Notes: a model not told the origin generated them from the sequence alone. DNA of 64,000 nucleotides from Albidovulum marisflavi (GCF_025751435.1 NZ_JAOWKY010000001.1:62001-126000), one strand, 5' to 3'; positions 1 to 10,431 are shown, numbered from the stretch's first letter. Translations and numbers: made by a program.

Positions 1-557
1 GCGGCCGCCGCTGCAAAGAACGCGGGCGCTGGCTTGCCGATCAGATCCGCCTTCTTCCCGCTGGCAAATTCGAGCGCCCGCACGAAGGCGCCCGCATCCA
101 TGCTGAGTTCGCCATCGTCGTCCCGAAACACGCGGTTGGCCGCCAGCGCCAGGAACGGCGCGCCTTTGTCCAGCGCGCGAAACGCCGCGTTCAGGACGTC
201 GTAGGTGAAGAACGGTCCCATGTCACCCAACACCACGGCCTTGGGCCTCTGGTCGGCGCAACCCGCGAAATCCTCCTCAAGATCCGGATGCACCAGCAGA
301 TGTGGCGCCCGCGCATGGTCGGCAAGCCAGTCGCAGGCCGCCCGCGCGGGCGTGAAAAGCTGGTCGTCCTGAACCTTCACGCCAAGATCCGCGAGAAGCG
401 CCAGGATTGCGCGCTTTGGCTTGCGTGTCGTGTTGGTCAGGAACCGGTAGGGTATTCCCGCCGCGTTCAGCCGCTCCAGCGCCTGAGCCGCACCGGGCAG
501 AAGCTTTCTGTCGACGTATAGCACGCCGGAAAGGTCGATCAGGACGCCCTTTGCCAT
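1..557 (-). CDS. HAD-IIA family hydrolase, LHPP/HDHD2-like (3' end outside window)
   Basis: The frame is open from an ATG at 557 leftward through base 1, so the C-terminus is missing. The protein begins MAKGVLIDLSGVLYVD. The nucleophile-bearing HAD motif I is DLSG, with Ser in place of the usual second Asp, as in the eukaryotic LHPP/HDHD2 branch of HAD subfamily IIA. Motif II is FLTNTTRK, and GKPAPAFF near residue 178 is the Lys-containing motif III region. The match to LHPP continues through the cap (VHPDLEEDF, LNAAFRALDKGAPFLAL, LSMDAGAFVRALEFASG). The family are cytosolic Mg-dependent phosphatases acting on small phosphate esters or phosphoamides; the substrate here is unknown. It is transcribed leftward, independently of the neighbouring FAD hydroxylase. 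Confidence 0.85.
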   Translation of the reverse strand, partial: MAKGVLIDLSGVLYVDRKLLPGAAQALERLNAAGIPYRFLTNTTRKPKRAILALLADLGVKVQDDQLFTPARAACDWLADHARAPHLLVHPDLEEDFAGCADQRPKAVVLGDMGPFFTYDVLNAAFRALDKGAPFLALAANRVFRDDDGELSMDAGAFVRALEFASGKKADLIGKPAPAFFAAAA

Positions 558-655
558 GCCACAAGCCTGCAAGGCCACTGCGACGGCGTCAAGACTTCGC
601 GATTCGGGGTCCTCGTCCCGCGCCCATGGCCTTGCCGTGAGGCACAGGGAAGGGC

Positions 656-1882
656 CTACAAGCGTTGCCCTGCCAGCAATTTCGGCAGAGTCCCCGACAA
701 TCCCGCCGCCTGACGGATGAAACTGCGGCGCAGGGCCGGCACCGCGTTGACCGCGCCCATGCCCAGATCGCGGGCCGCTCGCAAGGCTGGATTGTTGTTT
801 GAAAACAGCCTGTTGACTGTGTCCATTCCCAGGGCCAGAGCGGTGGAATCGAAGCGGCGCCAGCTTTCGTACCGCTCGAGGACATCTTCGGCCCCGATAT
901 CCTCGCCCCGCCGCCTGGCGCCGACCAGAACTTCGGCAAGGGCGGCCACGTCGCGGAAACCCAGGTTCAGGCCCTGCCCCGCGATCGGGTGGACGCCATG
1001 GGCCGCATCCCCGACCAGCGCCACGCGCGGGGCGAAGTAGCGATCCGCCAGAGTCAGGTTCAGCGGATAGGTGAAGCGCGCGCCCGCCAGCCGAAGATCG
1101 CCCAGGTAATCACCAAACCGCGGCCGCAGCACCTGCATGAAGGCGTCGTCCTCGAGCGCGGCGATCACGCCGGCGTTCTCGTCGCTCTCGCTCCAGACGA
1201 TGGAAGAGCGGTTGCCCTGCAGGGGCAGGATCGCGAGCGGCCCGGTCGGCATGAAGAACTGCTGGGCGATGCCGCCATGCGGGCGGTCATGATCCACCGC
1301 GCAGACAATCGCCGTCTGGCCATAGCTCCACCCCGTCCGGCCGATCCGCGCCCGCTCAGCGGTGCCAGACCTGCGCCCGTCGCAACCCGCGATCATCCGC
1401 GTGCGCAAGGTCCGGCCATCGGAAAGCGTCACGGTGATGCCGGCCGCATCCGCCCCTTGCCCCGTGACCGTCGTCGCCGGGATGTGGGTGATCCCGTCGG
1501 TTTCGCCCATCGCCTGAAGAAACGCCGAATAAAGATGCCGATCCTCGAGCATGAAGCCCATCGGCCCCTCCTCGATCTCGGCACTGTCGAAATGCAGGAA
1601 GAAGGGCGCGGCGCCCTGGCCCGGCCGGCCATCGCTGGCCTTGATCTCGAGGATGGGCTGAACCTTGTCCACGACCCGTTCCCATACACCAATCGCCTCA
1701 AGCAGGCGCTTCGACGCGATTGCCAGCGCGTAGGCGCGGCCGTCGAACTGTGCCTCGGCTCGCGCGCGCGCAGGCTGGGCATCGACGACGATCACCGAAA
1801 GTCCAGCCCGCGCCAAGGCAAGCGCCAGGGCAGGCCCGTTCAGCCCGCCACCCACAACGATCACTTCGGCATCAATCTTCAT
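656..1882 (-). CDS. UbiH/UbiF/COQ6-family FAD-dependent hydroxylase
   Basis: This 408-residue flavoprotein monooxygenase starts with a Rossmann FAD-binding motif (VIVVGGGLNGPALALALARAG). It carries the family signature VGDAAHGVHPIAGQGLNLG near residue 300, the second FAD-contacting motif with the strictly conserved GD. It most resembles the UbiH/UbiF/COQ6 group, which hydroxylates the aromatic ring of ubiquinone precursors at the inner membrane; which ring carbon it acts on cannot be read from sequence. An upstream in-frame ATG at 1918 is possible, but the MKIDAEVIVV start at 1882 places the FAD motif at the usual distance from the N-terminus. It is divergent from the amidase gene with about 85 bases between them. 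Confidence 0.88.
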   Translation of the reverse strand: MKIDAEVIVVGGGLNGPALALALARAGLSVIVVDAQPARARAEAQFDGRAYALAIASKRLLEAIGVWERVVDKVQPILEIKASDGRPGQGAAPFFLHFDSAEIEEGPMGFMLEDRHLYSAFLQAMGETDGITHIPATTVTGQGADAAGITVTLSDGRTLRTRMIAGCDGRRSGTAERARIGRTGWSYGQTAIVCAVDHDRPHGGIAQQFFMPTGPLAILPLQGNRSSIVWSESDENAGVIAALEDDAFMQVLRPRFGDYLGDLRLAGARFTYPLNLTLADRYFAPRVALVGDAAHGVHPIAGQGLNLGFRDVAALAEVLVGARRRGEDIGAEDVLERYESWRRFDSTALALGMDTVNRLFSNNNPALRAARDLGMGAVNAVPALRRSFIRQAAGLSGTLPKLLAGQRL

Positions 1883-1966
1883 GCTGCCAAGTATCCCTTG
1901 CGGGCCGGGATTGTCCATGCGTTGCCTTGCCGCTACCGTTCGCGCAGGACAGCTGGGGAGGACGGC

Positions 1967-3295
1967 ATGGGCGACTGGCGGATGATGAGTGCTGGCGATT
2001 TGGGCCGCGCCATCGGCGCGGGAAAGATCGACCCGGTCGAGCTGACCGCCAGCTTCCTTGAAGCGATCCGGGAAACCGATCCCGATCGGCGCATCTACGC
2101 CAGAACCACCGAGACCCGTGCGCTGGCAGAGGCCAAGGCCGCCTTCGCACGCGCGCGCTCGGGCAACCGGTTGTCGCCTCTCGACGGGGTGCCGGTTTCC
2201 TGGAAGGATCTTTTTGACACGGCAGGCACGGCGACCGAGGCGGGATCCCGTCTGCTACAGGGGCGGACGCCCAAGGCGGACGCAGAGGTGCTGCGACGGG
2301 CCACGCTTCTGGGCCTTGTCTGCCTAGGCAAGACCCACATGACCGAGCTTGCCTTTTCGGGCCTGGGGGTGAACCCATCGACGGCGACACCGCCCAACGT
2401 GAACGATCCTGCGCTAGCGCCGGGCGGATCGTCCTCCGGCGCGGCGGTTTCCGTCGCCCTTGGCCTTGCCGCCGCGGGGATCGGATCGGACACCGGCGGT
2501 TCGGTCCGCCTGCCCGCCGCGTGGAACAACCTGGTGGGCTTGAAGACGACGCACGGCCGACTGCCGCTGACAGGTGTGGTGCCGCTGTGCGAAAGTTTCG
2601 ACACGGTTGGCCCCCTGACCCGCACGGTCGAGGACTCGGCGCTGCTTCTGGCGGCGATGGAAGGGTCCAAGCCGGCCGACCTGCGCGGGGCAAGCCTGCG
2701 CGCAACGCGACTACTGGTGATGGAGACGCTGGCTCTGCCGGATTGCCGCGAAGCGCCGCTTGCGGCATTCGACAATGCGGTCGCCCGGCTTCAGGCTGCG
2801 GGTGCCACCGTTGAGCGCGGTACGTCGGATGAGCTTGCCGAGGCTCACGGGCTTTCGGGAGTGCTATTCACGACCGAAGCCTACGGGACCTGGGCCGACC
2901 GGATCGAGGCGCGGCCCGAGCTCATGTTCGGGCCAGTGCGCGAACGATTCCGCCTGGGCGGCCGCTTCACCGGATCCGACTATGTTGCCGCCTGGCGCCG
3001 GCTGCGCGATCTGCGGCGCCATTGGCACGCCCGAACCGCGGGCTACGACGCGGTCCTGACCCCGACGTCGCCGATCCTGCCACCGGATACGGAGCGGCTT
3101 CTGTCCGATGACGCCTACTTCACGACCGAAAACCTGCTGGCGCTGCGCAACACGCGCATCGCAAACCTGATGGGACTATGCGCCCTGACGCTGCCCACCG
3201 GAGTGCCCGCCAGCGGTATCACGCTTCTGGGTGCGCCGTTGTCGGAAGACCGCCTTCTGCGTCTTGGTGCGGCCGCCGAGGCCGCGCTGGCCTAG
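1967..3295 (+). CDS. Amidase signature family amidase
   Basis: This 442-residue amidase signature enzyme keeps the Ser-cisSer-Lys triad. The Lys lies in PVSWKDLFDTAG near residue 80, the glycine/serine-rich APGGSSSGAAVSVA segment near residue 153 carries the cis-Ser, and the nucleophile lies in GSDTGGSVRLPAAW near residue 177. Family members hydrolyse amide bonds (aryl, alkyl or nitrile-derived amides). Absence of GatB/GatC neighbours and the short C-terminus argue against GatA of the tRNA amidotransferase. The start is chosen at 1967 because a GGGGAGG Shine-Dalgarno lies 5-10 bases upstream; the frame is open much further upstream, but that part is antisense to the FAD hydroxylase. The substrate is unknown. 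Confidence 0.85.
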   Translation: MGDWRMMSAGDLGRAIGAGKIDPVELTASFLEAIRETDPDRRIYARTTETRALAEAKAAFARARSGNRLSPLDGVPVSWKDLFDTAGTATEAGSRLLQGRTPKADAEVLRRATLLGLVCLGKTHMTELAFSGLGVNPSTATPPNVNDPALAPGGSSSGAAVSVALGLAAAGIGSDTGGSVRLPAAWNNLVGLKTTHGRLPLTGVVPLCESFDTVGPLTRTVEDSALLLAAMEGSKPADLRGASLRATRLLVMETLALPDCREAPLAAFDNAVARLQAAGATVERGTSDELAEAHGLSGVLFTTEAYGTWADRIEARPELMFGPVRERFRLGGRFTGSDYVAAWRRLRDLRRHWHARTAGYDAVLTPTSPILPPDTERLLSDDAYFTTENLLALRNTRIANLMGLCALTLPTGVPASGITLLGAPLSEDRLLRLGAAAEAALA

Positions 3296-3431
3296 GCCGC
3301 GACCCCGGCGGAAATGCCACAATCAACCGGAACAACCGGCGGGAATCCATTGCTTTTTCTGGACCGTGCGCTCGGCATTGGCTAAACTTCAGGCAAAACG
3401 GGGCGAAATGACCCCGGAAACTGAGGCATGA

Positions 3432-4610
3432 ATGGCGTTTCCCAAGCGGTTCTTGAACCTGCCTGATTACGCGTTTCCGCGTCTGCGGAAGCTTCTCGAC
3501 GTCCACGCTCCGGGCGGCGAACCCATCGCCATGACCATAGGCGAGCCTCGACATCCGATGCCACCATTCGTCGGCGAGGTTCTGGCCGAGAGCCTGCACG
3601 GTTTCGCGCAATACCCCCCCAACGAGGGCACGCCCGAACTGCTGGCCGCGATTTCGGACTGGATCGCCCGCCGCTACGGCCCGAGGCTTGGCCCGGAACG
3701 GATCATGCCGCTGAACGGAACGCGGGAGGGGTTGTTCGATGCCTGCATGGCGCTGTGCCCAGAGACCAAGGGGGGCAAGCCGCCCGTCGTCCTGATGCCA
3801 AATCCGTTCTACCAGGTCTACGCGGCCGCAGCGCTAAGCGTGGGGGCAGAGCCCGTCTATGTGCCCGCGACGGCCGCGACGGGCTTCCTGCCCGATTATG
3901 CGGGCCTCGCACCCGATCTGCTGGACCGCGTCGCCGTCGCCTACCTTTGTTCGCCTGCGAACCCGCAGGGCGCCATCGCCCCGCGCGCCTACCTTGCGGA
4001 TCTGCTGGGCCTGGCCGAGCGCCACGGTTTCACGCTGCTGGCGGACGAATGCTATTCCGAGATCTGGCGGGACGCCCCGCCCACCGGCGCGCTTGAGGTT
4101 GCGGCGGAAACCGGCGCTGATCCCGAACGCGTCGCCATTTTTCATTCGCTGTCGAAACGGTCGAACCTGCCCGGCCTGCGCTCGGGCTTTGTCGCGGGCG
4201 GGCCGCAGTCGATCGCGCGCTTTCGCCAGCTGCGCAACTACGGCGGCGCGCCCCTACCCCTGCCGATCCAGCGCGTGTCCGAACGCGTCTGGGCGGACGA
4301 GGCGCATGTCGAGGAAAACCGCGCGCTTTATCACGAGAAATTCCGCATCGCCGACCAGGTGTTTTCGGGCCTGCAGGGCTACCGCACCCCGGACGGCGGC
4401 TTCTTCCTCTGGCTCCCGGTCGAGGACGGAGAGGCGGCTGCCCTGAAGCTGTGGCGCGAAACCGGCGTGCGGGTCCTGCCTGGCGCCTATCTCGCGCGCG
4501 AGGTCGAGGGCGAAAATCCGGGCAAGGGCTACATCCGTGTCGCGATGGTGGCCCCCAGTGAAGAAATGCAGCGCGGGCTGATCCGGCTTCGCGACTGCCT
4601 CTACGGTTGA
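3432..4610 (+). CDS. Class I/II PLP-dependent aminotransferase (DapC/AspC-like)
   Basis: This 392-residue fold-type I aminotransferase has SPANPQGAI (substrate/phosphate-binding Asn loop), DECYSEIW (Asp contacting the pyridine nitrogen of PLP) and SLSKRSNLPGLRSGFVAG with the Schiff-base Lys, followed by the C-terminal carboxylate-binding Arg region (GYIRVAMV). Alphaproteobacterial relatives are often annotated as succinyldiaminopimelate aminotransferase-like, but the substrate cannot be fixed from sequence. A TGAGG ribosome-binding site lies five bases before the ATG. It sits 12 bases upstream of ftsK on the same strand, so co-transcription is likely although no functional link is obvious. 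Confidence 0.85.
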   Translation: MAFPKRFLNLPDYAFPRLRKLLDVHAPGGEPIAMTIGEPRHPMPPFVGEVLAESLHGFAQYPPNEGTPELLAAISDWIARRYGPRLGPERIMPLNGTREGLFDACMALCPETKGGKPPVVLMPNPFYQVYAAAALSVGAEPVYVPATAATGFLPDYAGLAPDLLDRVAVAYLCSPANPQGAIAPRAYLADLLGLAERHGFTLLADECYSEIWRDAPPTGALEVAAETGADPERVAIFHSLSKRSNLPGLRSGFVAGGPQSIARFRQLRNYGGAPLPLPIQRVSERVWADEAHVEENRALYHEKFRIADQVFSGLQGYRTPDGGFFLWLPVEDGEAAALKLWRETGVRVLPGAYLAREVEGENPGKGYIRVAMVAPSEEMQRGLIRLRDCLYG

Positions 4611-4622
4611 GGACGGGCAAAC

Positions 4623-7445
4623 ATGGCATCCTATCAGGCACGGCAGCGCGATCCGCTTCTGGATCAGCACACCCAGGCCGCGATCGAGCGGCGCGGGAAA
4701 GAACTGCTGGGTATCGCCCTGTTTGCGATGGGGATCGCCACGGCGCTTCTGATCGGCAGCTACAGCCCGGACGATCCCAGCTGGCTGGCCGCCACGGACG
4801 AGCCGGCGCAGAATCTTCTGGGGCGCTTCGGCGCGGCCATTGCCTCGCCGCTGTATGTCATCGCAGGCTACGGGGCCTGGGGGCTGGCGCTTGTTCTTGC
4901 GGGCTGGGGCGTTCGCTTCATCGCCCATGTCGGCGAAGACCGCGCTCTGTCGCGGGTCATCTTCGCGCCCATCGGCATCGCGATGCTGTCGGTCTATGCA
5001 TCGACCCATGCGCCGGGGGCGGGCTGGCTGCACAGCTTCGGTCTGGGCGGGCTGTTCGGCGATACCGTACTTGGCGCGGTGCTTGGCATCGCCCCGCTTG
5101 ACGCGGGCCTTGCGCTAAAGATCGTGTCGGCGCTGATCGGCTTCGGATCCCTGGCGATGCTTGCCTTCGTCCTGGGCTTCGATCGGCGCGAACTGGCGCA
5201 GATCGCACGCTTCCTGCTGGTCGGAACCATCGTCGGTTATGACTGGATGCTGCGGATGCTGGGCCGTGGTGCCGTCGCCTCGTTCAAGGGCGCCCAGGCG
5301 ATCAGTGAACGCCGCCGTATGCGCCAGGACGAAGCGGAAGAGGCTTGGGAACCGGTTGAACCAGCGCCGGAGCCGCGCCGTGCGGGCGTGCTTCGCGCCG
5401 AGCCGCGATACGCCGCACCCCGGGACGAGCTCGAACCGGCGCGGCCCGGGCTTTTTGGCAAGGTCGGCGCGCTTTTGCGCGGCGCGCCCGCGCCCGACGT
5501 GCGGATCGAGCCGGAACTGGTCGAGCGCAGCCCGTCGCACGCGAGCTGGAACGGCGAGGCGCCCAGCGCGGATCGCATTCGCGAACGCATCGCAGACGCG
5601 GTCAAGTCCCGCACGGGCCAGATCGCCGCGCGCACCGCGCCGCAAATGCCGGAACGGATCGAGCCAGGCTTCTCCCGCGCCGACCATGGTGCGTTCGGGG
5701 AATCGCCGCTGACAGCGGCCGAGATGCTGGCGGCCGAGGCGGACGCGGAGGCCGACGAAGACGCGAACATCTTCGGCGACCTCGATCTGACCGAACCGGG
5801 CATGGCGCCCGGCCTGCCGCGCGCCGAGCCGCGCCGCGTCGTTCAGCACGCCGAGCGCAAGGCGCCAGCGCCGTCCAGGCAAGCCATTGCGGAAGCGCAG
5901 CCGCGCCTCAGGTTCGACGAGCCCGCCGCCGGCTCGATCTACGAACTGCCGCCGCTGTCGCTCTTGACCAACCCCGTCACCATCCAGCGCCACCAGCTGT
6001 CCGATGAGGCGCTGGAAGAAAACGCGCGGATGCTGGAAAGCGTGCTTGATGACTACGGGGTCAAGGGCGACATCGTCAGCGTCCGCCCCGGTCCGGTCGT
6101 CACCATGTACGAGCTTGAGCCCGCGCCGGGGCTGAAGGCCAGCCGCGTCATCGGCCTGGCCGATGACATCGCGCGGTCGATGTCGGCGCTGTCGGCCCGC
6201 GTGTCGACCGTTCCCGGCCGCTCGGTCATCGGGATCGAGCTTCCCAACGCCCACCGCGAAAAGGTGGTGCTGCGCGAGATCCTCGCCTCACGCGATTTCG
6301 GCGATGGCAACCACCGCCTGCCGCTCGCGCTTGGCAAGGATATCGCCGGCGAACCGGTGGTTGCGAACCTTGCCAAGATGCCCCACCTGCTGATCGCTGG
6401 CACCACAGGCTCGGGCAAGTCGGTGGCGATCAACACCATGATCCTGTCGCTTCTCTACCGGCTGACGCCGGACGAATGCCGGCTGATCATGATCGACCCC
6501 AAGATGCTGGAACTGTCCGTCTACGACGGCATCCCCCACCTTCTTTCCCCCGTCGTCACGGACCCGAAGAAGGCCGTCGTCGCCCTGAAATGGGTCGTGG
6601 GCGAGATGGAGGAACGCTACCGCAAGATGTCCAAGATGGGCGTGCGCAACATCGACGGCTACAACGGCCGCGTCCGCGAGGCGCTGGCCAACGGCGAAAT
6701 GTTCAAGCGCACGATCCAGACCGGCTTCGACGAGGAAACCGGCGATCCGGTCTTCGAGACCGAAGAGATCGAGCCCAAGCCCATCCCCTACATCGTCGTC
6801 ATCGTCGACGAGATGGCCGACCTGATGATGGTGGCGGGGAAAGAGATCGAGGCCTGCATCCAGCGCCTGGCCCAGATGGCCCGCGCGTCGGGCATTCACC
6901 TGATCATGGCGACGCAGCGCCCCTCGGTCGACGTCATTACCGGCACGATCAAGGCCAACTTCCCGACCCGGATCTCCTTCCAGGTCACCTCCAAGATCGA
7001 CAGCCGCACGATCCTTGGCGAGATGGGGGCGGAGCAGCTTCTGGGCATGGGCGACATGCTCTACATGGCGGGCGGCAGCCGCATCACCCGCATCCACGGC
7101 CCCTTCGTTTCCGATGAAGAGGTCGAGGAAATCGTCACCCACCTGAAATCCTTCGGCCCGCCCGAATACATGTCCGGTGTGGTCGAGGGCCCGGACGAGG
7201 AGAAAGAGGCCGACATCGACCTCGTCCTCGGGCTGGGCGGCAACACCGACGGCGAAGACGCGCTTTACGATCAGGCGGTGCAGGTGGTGCTGCGCGATCG
7301 CAAGGTCTCCACGTCCTACATCCAGCGGAAGCTTGGCATCGGCTACAACAAGGCCGCGAGGCTGGTGGAGCAAATGGAAGAGCAGGGGCTGGTGTCCACC
7401 GCGAACCACGTGGGCAAGCGCGAAATCCTGGTGCCCGAGCAGTAG
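4623..7445 (+). CDS. ftsK: DNA translocase FtsK
   Basis: The 940-residue protein has the full FtsK/SpoIIIE layout. Hydrophobic segments within the first ~200 residues form the membrane-anchoring domain. A low-complexity Glu/Pro/Arg/Ala linker spans about residues 230-430. The motor follows, with Walker A GTTGSGKS near residue 595, Walker [13 protein letters not shown] near residue 725, and a [13 protein letters not shown] sensor segment. A C-terminal winged-helix gamma domain (about 870-940, with [18 protein letters not shown]) reads KOPS sites. FtsK pumps chromosome termini through the division septum and activates XerCD. Length and architecture are normal, with no frameshift. Translation starts at the ATG 12 bases after the aminotransferase stop. 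Confidence 0.97.
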   Translation: MASYQARQRDPLLDQHTQAAIERRGKELLGIALFAMGIATALLIGSYSPDDPSWLAATDEPAQNLLGRFGAAIASPLYVIAGYGAWGLALVLAGWGVRFIAHVGEDRALSRVIFAPIGIAMLSVYASTHAPGAGWLHSFGLGGLFGDTVLGAVLGIAPLDAGLALKIVSALIGFGSLAMLAFVLGFDRRELAQIARFLLVGTIVGYDWMLRMLGRGAVASFKGAQAISERRRMRQDEAEEAWEPVEPAPEPRRAGVLRAEPRYAAPRDELEPARPGLFGKVGALLRGAPAPDVRIEPELVERSPSHASWNGEAPSADRIRERIADAVKSRTGQIAARTAPQMPERIEPGFSRADHGAFGESPLTAAEMLAAEADAEADEDANIFGDLDLTEPGMAPGLPRAEPRRVVQHAERKAPAPSRQAIAEAQPRLRFDEPAAGSIYELPPLSLLTNPVTIQRHQLSDEALEENARMLESVLDDYGVKGDIVSVRPGPVVTMYELEPAPGLKASRVIGLADDIARSMSALSARVSTVPGRSVIGIELPNAHREKVVLREILASRDFGDGNHRLPLALGKDIAGEPVVANLAKMPHLLIAGTTGSGKSVAINTMILSLLYRLTPDECRLIMIDPKMLELSVYDGIPHLLSPVVTDPKKAVVALKWVVGEMEERYRKMSKMGVRNIDGYNGRVREALANGEMFKRTIQTGFDEETGDPVFETEEIEPKPIPYIVVIVDEMADLMMVAGKEIEACIQRLAQMARASGIHLIMATQRPSVDVITGTIKANFPTRISFQVTSKIDSRTILGEMGAEQLLGMGDMLYMAGGSRITRIHGPFVSDEEVEEIVTHLKSFGPPEYMSGVVEGPDEEKEADIDLVLGLGGNTDGEDALYDQAVQVVLRDRKVSTSYIQRKLGIGYNKAARLVEQMEEQGLVSTANHVGKREILVPEQ

Positions 7446-7603
7446 AGGGTTCGACGTCCCGCAACGCGCGCGGGGGGGGCGACCAGCGTCCCGCGGTGCG
7501 GGCGCTTCGGACCCGCTTGGCCGGGCGCAGCTCGGCAGATCGTGATGCAGGTCATCAGCCCGCGCGCCTTCAAACCGCGGGAAGGCGCCTTACATCTAAC
7601 CGC

Positions 7604-8689
7604 ATGAAACCCATGCATGCCCTGACCAGTGCCGCCGCGCTTTGCGCGATCATCCTTGGAACCAATGCCGCAGCCTTCGCGCAGCCCGTACTGACGATCG
7701 AACCGCTGGCAAGCTTCGACCGGCCCTGGGCAGTCGCCACCCTGCCGCAAGGCGGATTCCTGGTGACGGAGAAGCCCGGACGGCTGGTCCACGTCACGCG
7801 GACGGGCAACAAGCAGCCGATATCCGGCGTTCCAGGTGTGACGGCTTCCGGCCAGGTCGGCCTTCACGACATCGCCCTGGCGCCGGATTTCGAAAGCTCG
7901 GGCCTGATCTACCTGACATGGGTTGACGGTTCCGCGGGCGGAGCCTTGCACCTGGGACGCGGACGGATTGACCTGGCCAGAGCGGAACTGTCCGATTTCG
8001 GCGTGCTCTGGCAGGCGACGCCGTCCGGGGGCAACGGTCATCCGGGCGCGATGATGACCTTTTCCGATGACGGACAGCTTTTCCTGACCAGCGGTGACCG
8101 GCAACTGGGCGATCCCGCGCAGGATCTGACCGACAGCCGCGGCAAGATCCTGCGCCTTGCCTCTGACGGCCAGGCCGCGCCGGGCAACCCCTTTGCGGAG
8201 GCACCCGAGGTCTGGACGCTGGGTCATAGAAATCCCTACGGAATTGCCTTCGATGGCCAGGGCAGGCTCTGGTCGCATGAAATGGGACCGCGAGGGGGAG
8301 ACGAGCTGAACCTGATCGAACCCGGCAGGAACTACGGCTGGCCGCTTGTTTCGGAGGGGCGCCAGTACAGCGGCTTCGCCATTCCCGACCACGACACGCG
8401 GCCAGATCTCGCGGCGCCGGTGATCAAATGGAGCCCAGTTATCGCGCCGGCGGGCATGATCTACTACGACGGCGCGGTCTTTCCCGAATGGCAGGGGTCA
8501 TTCCTGATCGGCGGGCTCCGGTCACAGGCCCTTGTCCGCGTCGAGCTTGACGGCACGTCCGCGCGCGAGGCGGAACGCTGGGACATGGGCAACCGTATTC
8601 GCGACGTCGTCGCCGATGAGCAAGGTGAGGTATACCTTCTTGAGGACGGCGACGGGGGCAGGCTGCTGCGCCTTGTGCGCCAGGACTGA
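7604..8689 (+). CDS. PQQ-dependent aldose sugar dehydrogenase-like protein (YliI/Asd family), secreted
   Basis: This 361-residue protein has a clear signal peptide (MKPMHALTSAAALCAIILG followed by an AFA-type cleavage site), so it acts in the periplasm. It is a six-bladed beta-propeller of the soluble glucose/sorbosone dehydrogenase fold. GGNGHPGAMMTF, GHRNPYGIAFDGQG and EMGPRGGDELN are the blade motifs that build the PQQ and Ca binding site in aldose sugar dehydrogenases such as YliI. It would oxidise an aldose to a lactone using PQQ. The start at 7604 is preferred because it begins the signal peptide; no strong Shine-Dalgarno is visible. No PQQ synthesis genes are in the window. Confidence 0.85.
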   Translation: MKPMHALTSAAALCAIILGTNAAAFAQPVLTIEPLASFDRPWAVATLPQGGFLVTEKPGRLVHVTRTGNKQPISGVPGVTASGQVGLHDIALAPDFESSGLIYLTWVDGSAGGALHLGRGRIDLARAELSDFGVLWQATPSGGNGHPGAMMTFSDDGQLFLTSGDRQLGDPAQDLTDSRGKILRLASDGQAAPGNPFAEAPEVWTLGHRNPYGIAFDGQGRLWSHEMGPRGGDELNLIEPGRNYGWPLVSEGRQYSGFAIPDHDTRPDLAAPVIKWSPVIAPAGMIYYDGAVFPEWQGSFLIGGLRSQALVRVELDGTSAREAERWDMGNRIRDVVADEQGEVYLLEDGDGGRLLRLVRQD

Positions 8690-8906
8690 ACAATCCGGAA
8701 CAGGATCGCGATAGCTGTTCCCCAGTCGCGCAACTCTGGGTTAGCATGGCGTGACGACAGCCACGCGGCGCCGGGCATGCGTGCCCGCGGCAGCCTCGGC
8801 TGCGCCAAGGTGTCTGGGAGTTCGGCCGGGGGGAAGAATTGGCGCTGCTGCGGGTTCTGGCGGGCGAAGGTCCCGGAAACATCATCCATGACCGCAGGGT
8901 GACGCG

Positions 8907-10421
8907 ATGAGCACCCGTCGGCGTCCGCGCACAAGCCGTGGCGCGTCTTTCGCGCAGCCCGCCTTCGGCCAGCGCCCCCGCCCCTACGCGCCCGTGGATG
9001 TGCTGAGCACCGATCAGGTTGCGGCAATCCATTCGGCCGGGCTTGAGATTCTGTCACGGATCGGCCTGCGTGTGCTCGACGACCGTGCCCGGGCCCTGTT
9101 CCGGTCCGCAGGGGCCAAGGTTTCGGACGGCACCGTCCGACTTGATCCCGCGCAGGTGGGCGAACTGCTGAAAACGGTTCCGCCAAGCTTCACGCTGCAC
9201 GCACGCAACCCCGCTTATGACGTGACCGTCGGCGGCAACCGCTGTGTCTACACCTCGGTCGGCGGACCGGCCTATGTGATGGACAATGATCGCGGCCGCC
9301 GCGACGGCAACTATGCCGAAATGTGCGACTACCTTCGGCTGGTTCAGATCCTGAACGTGATACACCAGGAAGGCGGCGGGCCGTTCGAACCGATGGACCT
9401 TCCGGCGAACACCCGGCATCTGGACATCTACCGCGCGCAGATCGGACTGCTTGAGAAGACCTGGCAGGGACAGACCCTGGGCCGGGCGCGGACGCTGGAC
9501 GGCATCGCGATGGCCGCGATGGCATTGGGCACCACGCCTGAGGGCCTGGCCGATCGTCCGGCTCTGGTCGGCGTGATCAATACGAACTCCCCCCTGCAGC
9601 TCGACATTCCGATGGCCGAAGGGCTGATCGCCATGGCGGAGCACGGTCAGGCGCTGGCGATCACACCCTTCACCCTGGCCGGCGCGATGGCGCCGGTGAC
9701 GCTGGCCGGCGCGCTTGCACAGCAGCACGCCGAGGCCCTGGCCGGCATCGTTCTGACGCAAATCGTACGTCCGGGTGCTCCGGTCCTCTACGGCGGCTTC
9801 ACCTCGAACGTCGACATGCGCTCTGGCAGCCCCGCCTTCGGCACCCCGGAATATGCGAAGGCCGCGCAGGCCTCTGGACAGCTTGCGCGCCATATCGGCG
9901 TGCCGTTCCGGTCATCGAACGTCACGGCGGCGAACGAGGTCGACGCACAGGCGGCCTACGAAAGCCAGATGGCGCTTTGGGGGGCGCTGATGGGCGGCGC
10001 GCATCTTCTGGAACACGGGGCGGGATGGCTTCATGGCGGGCTGACCGCGAGCTTCGAGAAGCTGATCCTGGATGCCGAACTGCTGATGATGATGGACGCC
10101 TATTTCACGCCGATCGACACGGGCCCCGGCGCGATGGCGCTGGATGCGATCCTTGAGGCGGGGCCGGGCGGTCACTTCTTTGGTACCGCCCACACAATGG
10201 CGCGGTATGAAACCGCCTTTCATGCGCCGTTGCTGTCCAACTGGGACAACTATCCAACCTGGCTCGAAAAGGGCGGAATCGACGCGCGCACGCGGGCGAA
10301 CACGGTCTGGAAGGCGTTGCTGGAGCAATACGAGGAACCGGTGCTGGACCCCGCCGTGTCCGAGGAACTGGACGACTATGTCGCGCGGCGAAAGGCCGAA
10401 GGCGGCGCGCCGATGAACTGA
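8907..10421 (+). CDS. MttB-superfamily (trimethylamine methyltransferase family) corrinoid-type methyltransferase, non-pyrrolysine
   Basis: This 504-residue protein belongs to the trimethylamine methyltransferase family (COG5598). Recognisable stretches are the N-terminal AGLEILSRIGLRVLDD, LHARNPAYDVTVGGNRCVY, and the TIM-barrel core running through APVLYGGFTSNVDM and HGAGWLHGGLTASFEKLILD. There is no in-frame amber codon, so it is a pyrrolysine-free homologue like the glycine betaine methyltransferase MtgB group, which move a methyl group from a quaternary amine to a corrinoid protein. No cognate corrinoid protein or activase is in the window. The stop is 10 bases before the next gene, which has its own GAGGAG site, so the two form an operon. 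The true substrate is unknown. Confidence 0.85.
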   Translation: MSTRRRPRTSRGASFAQPAFGQRPRPYAPVDVLSTDQVAAIHSAGLEILSRIGLRVLDDRARALFRSAGAKVSDGTVRLDPAQVGELLKTVPPSFTLHARNPAYDVTVGGNRCVYTSVGGPAYVMDNDRGRRDGNYAEMCDYLRLVQILNVIHQEGGGPFEPMDLPANTRHLDIYRAQIGLLEKTWQGQTLGRARTLDGIAMAAMALGTTPEGLADRPALVGVINTNSPLQLDIPMAEGLIAMAEHGQALAITPFTLAGAMAPVTLAGALAQQHAEALAGIVLTQIVRPGAPVLYGGFTSNVDMRSGSPAFGTPEYAKAAQASGQLARHIGVPFRSSNVTAANEVDAQAAYESQMALWGALMGGAHLLEHGAGWLHGGLTASFEKLILDAELLMMMDAYFTPIDTGPGAMALDAILEAGPGGHFFGTAHTMARYETAFHAPLLSNWDNYPTWLEKGGIDARTRANTVWKALLEQYEEPVLDPAVSEELDDYVARRKAEGGAPMN

Positions 10422-10431
10422 GGAGCCCGCG

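Noticed and set aside
989-1966. In-frame N-terminal extension of the amidase (326 extra residues)
   Set aside because: The extension is antisense to the UbiH-type gene and lacks similarity. The ATG at 1967 has a Shine-Dalgarno and gives a normal amidase.
1967-3295. GatA of the Asp/Glu-tRNA amidotransferase
   Set aside because: No gatB or gatC nearby, and the divergent C-terminus and length fit a general amidase better.
7446-7603. Upstream start (7496) for the PQQ-type dehydrogenase
   Set aside because: The extra 36 residues are Arg-rich and precede an evident signal peptide that starts at 7604.
8690-8906. 217-base gap before the MttB-like gene, checked for a riboswitch or cobalamin box
   Set aside because: No B12-box or other conserved aptamer core and no small gene was seen.
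8907-10421. Pyrrolysine-containing methyltransferase
   Set aside because: There is no in-frame TAG codon, so the enzyme belongs to the pyrrolysine-free branch.
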